A stretch of 64,000 nucleotides of DNA from QYOJ01 sp964616825. Lineage in GTDB: Bacteria; Bacteroidota; Bacteroidia; Bacteroidales; FEN-979. Made by a program: the position numbers and the translations under genes. The stretch is taken from contig CAZTSX010000010.1 of assembly GCA_964616825.1 (NCBI GenBank), positions 40,022 through 104,021 of the forward strand, in the 5' to 3' direction. Below are positions 63,869 to 64,000 of the stretch, one piece after another (the stretch's first letter is position 1; every line of letters begins with the position of its first letter). The notes beneath the pieces are model-generated. The model saw only the letters and a list, made by a program, of their open reading frames with translations. It was not told the DNA's origin and ran no database searches.

Positions 63869-64000
63869 TGTAAACACGTTTGGAAAGAGAATTTAGTTTG
63901 GTCGCCGGGTTATTTTGTGAGTAGTGTTGGGGTTGATGAATGTACTATAAGGAAGTATGTTGAGTTACAGGGTAGCCAGGATTCAGAACAACTTCGAATG
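63869..64000 (+). pseudogene. IS200/IS605 transposase C-terminal fragment (runs off window)
   Basis: A plus-strand frame reads HVWKENLVWSPGYFVSSVG then DECTIRKYVELQGSQDSEQ and leaves the window without a stop. The WSPGYFVSSVG motif and the following I.KYVE.Q match the end of TnpA (Y1 transposase) of the IS200/IS605 family. The preceding stop of the LDI-like gene lies only 12 nt upstream, so the HUH/tyrosine part is missing and this is a remnant. Confidence 0.7.

Overview
The window looks like chromosomal DNA of a Bacteroidota (Bacteroidetes) bacterium, most likely an uncultured member of or near the Bacteroidales. The evidence is: -7 promoter boxes of the TAnnTTTG type before genes and tRNAs; almost no Shine-Dalgarno motifs; a secreted protein with a type IX secretion (T9SS) C-terminal signal; Bacteroidetes-type alpha-2-macroglobulin, DUF3108, DUF3857 and YwqK/MORN-like proteins; and the order purH-mreB-mreC-mreD. 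There is no ribosomal RNA and no CRISPR array. Three tRNAs are present (Ala-GGC, Cys-GCA, Gln-CTG).

Layout. 1-6.1 kb (minus): two tandem paralogous AsmA-like membrane-anchored proteins followed by ftsX, which runs off the left edge. 6.1-18.2 kb (plus): leuS, a DUF3108 protein, a 2106-residue alpha-2-macroglobulin that has lost its thioester motif, and aspS. 18.2-24.3 kb: HAD phosphatase, small lipoprotein, S9-type peptidase, STAS protein plus an AdhE-type aldehyde dehydrogenase, U32-family protein and a GNAT acetyltransferase. 24.3-27.9 kb: a membrane polyferredoxin with an internal twin-arginine motif, divergent from dnaG. 27.9-32.6 kb (minus): a surface-glycan-like cluster with an asparagine-synthase-like protein, a formyltransferase/beta-propeller fusion and a flippase. 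32.6-36.4 kb (minus): two DUF3857/transglutaminase-like proteins, one with and one without a catalytic triad. 36.4-40.1 kb (minus): a chain overlapping by 1-4 nt, nadA, MORN-repeat protein, rluB-type pseudouridine synthase, lone response-regulator receiver. 40.15-40.58 kb: AT-rich divergent spacer. 40.6-49 kb: rpiB, lutB-like protein, fructosamine kinase, T9SS sialidase-like protein, thpR, tRNA-Ala, choloylglycine-hydrolase-like enzyme, CYTH protein. 49-51.6 kb (plus): arsC, ACR3 arsenite pump, methylmalonyl-CoA epimerase, uridine kinase. 51.6-59.3 kb: MacB-like permease, purH-mreBCD, tRNA-Cys, folB, glnS.

From tRNA-Gln (59.3 kb) to the right edge the DNA changes character. It is visibly more AT-rich and holds a gene remnant, an IS3-like element with a -1 frameshift signal, an outer-membrane-type protein whose start codon is lost at the IS edge, a linalool dehydratase/isomerase-like enzyme, and a fragment of an IS200/IS605 transposase. 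This reads as an acquired, decaying island.

The most unusual structure in the core region is a set of short tandem arrays with strict 8-bp or 7-bp periods (10.1, 13.0, 14.2, 15.2, 15.9, 16.1, 16.34-16.41, 18.19, 20.69-20.80 and 56.96 kb). They lie in frame inside the alpha-2-macroglobulin gene and across the stop codons of several genes. They resemble in form the short tandemly repeated repetitive (STRR) sequences known from cyanobacteria. They are the best candidate here for something not yet described. All functional statements come from reading sequence and motifs; no database search was run.
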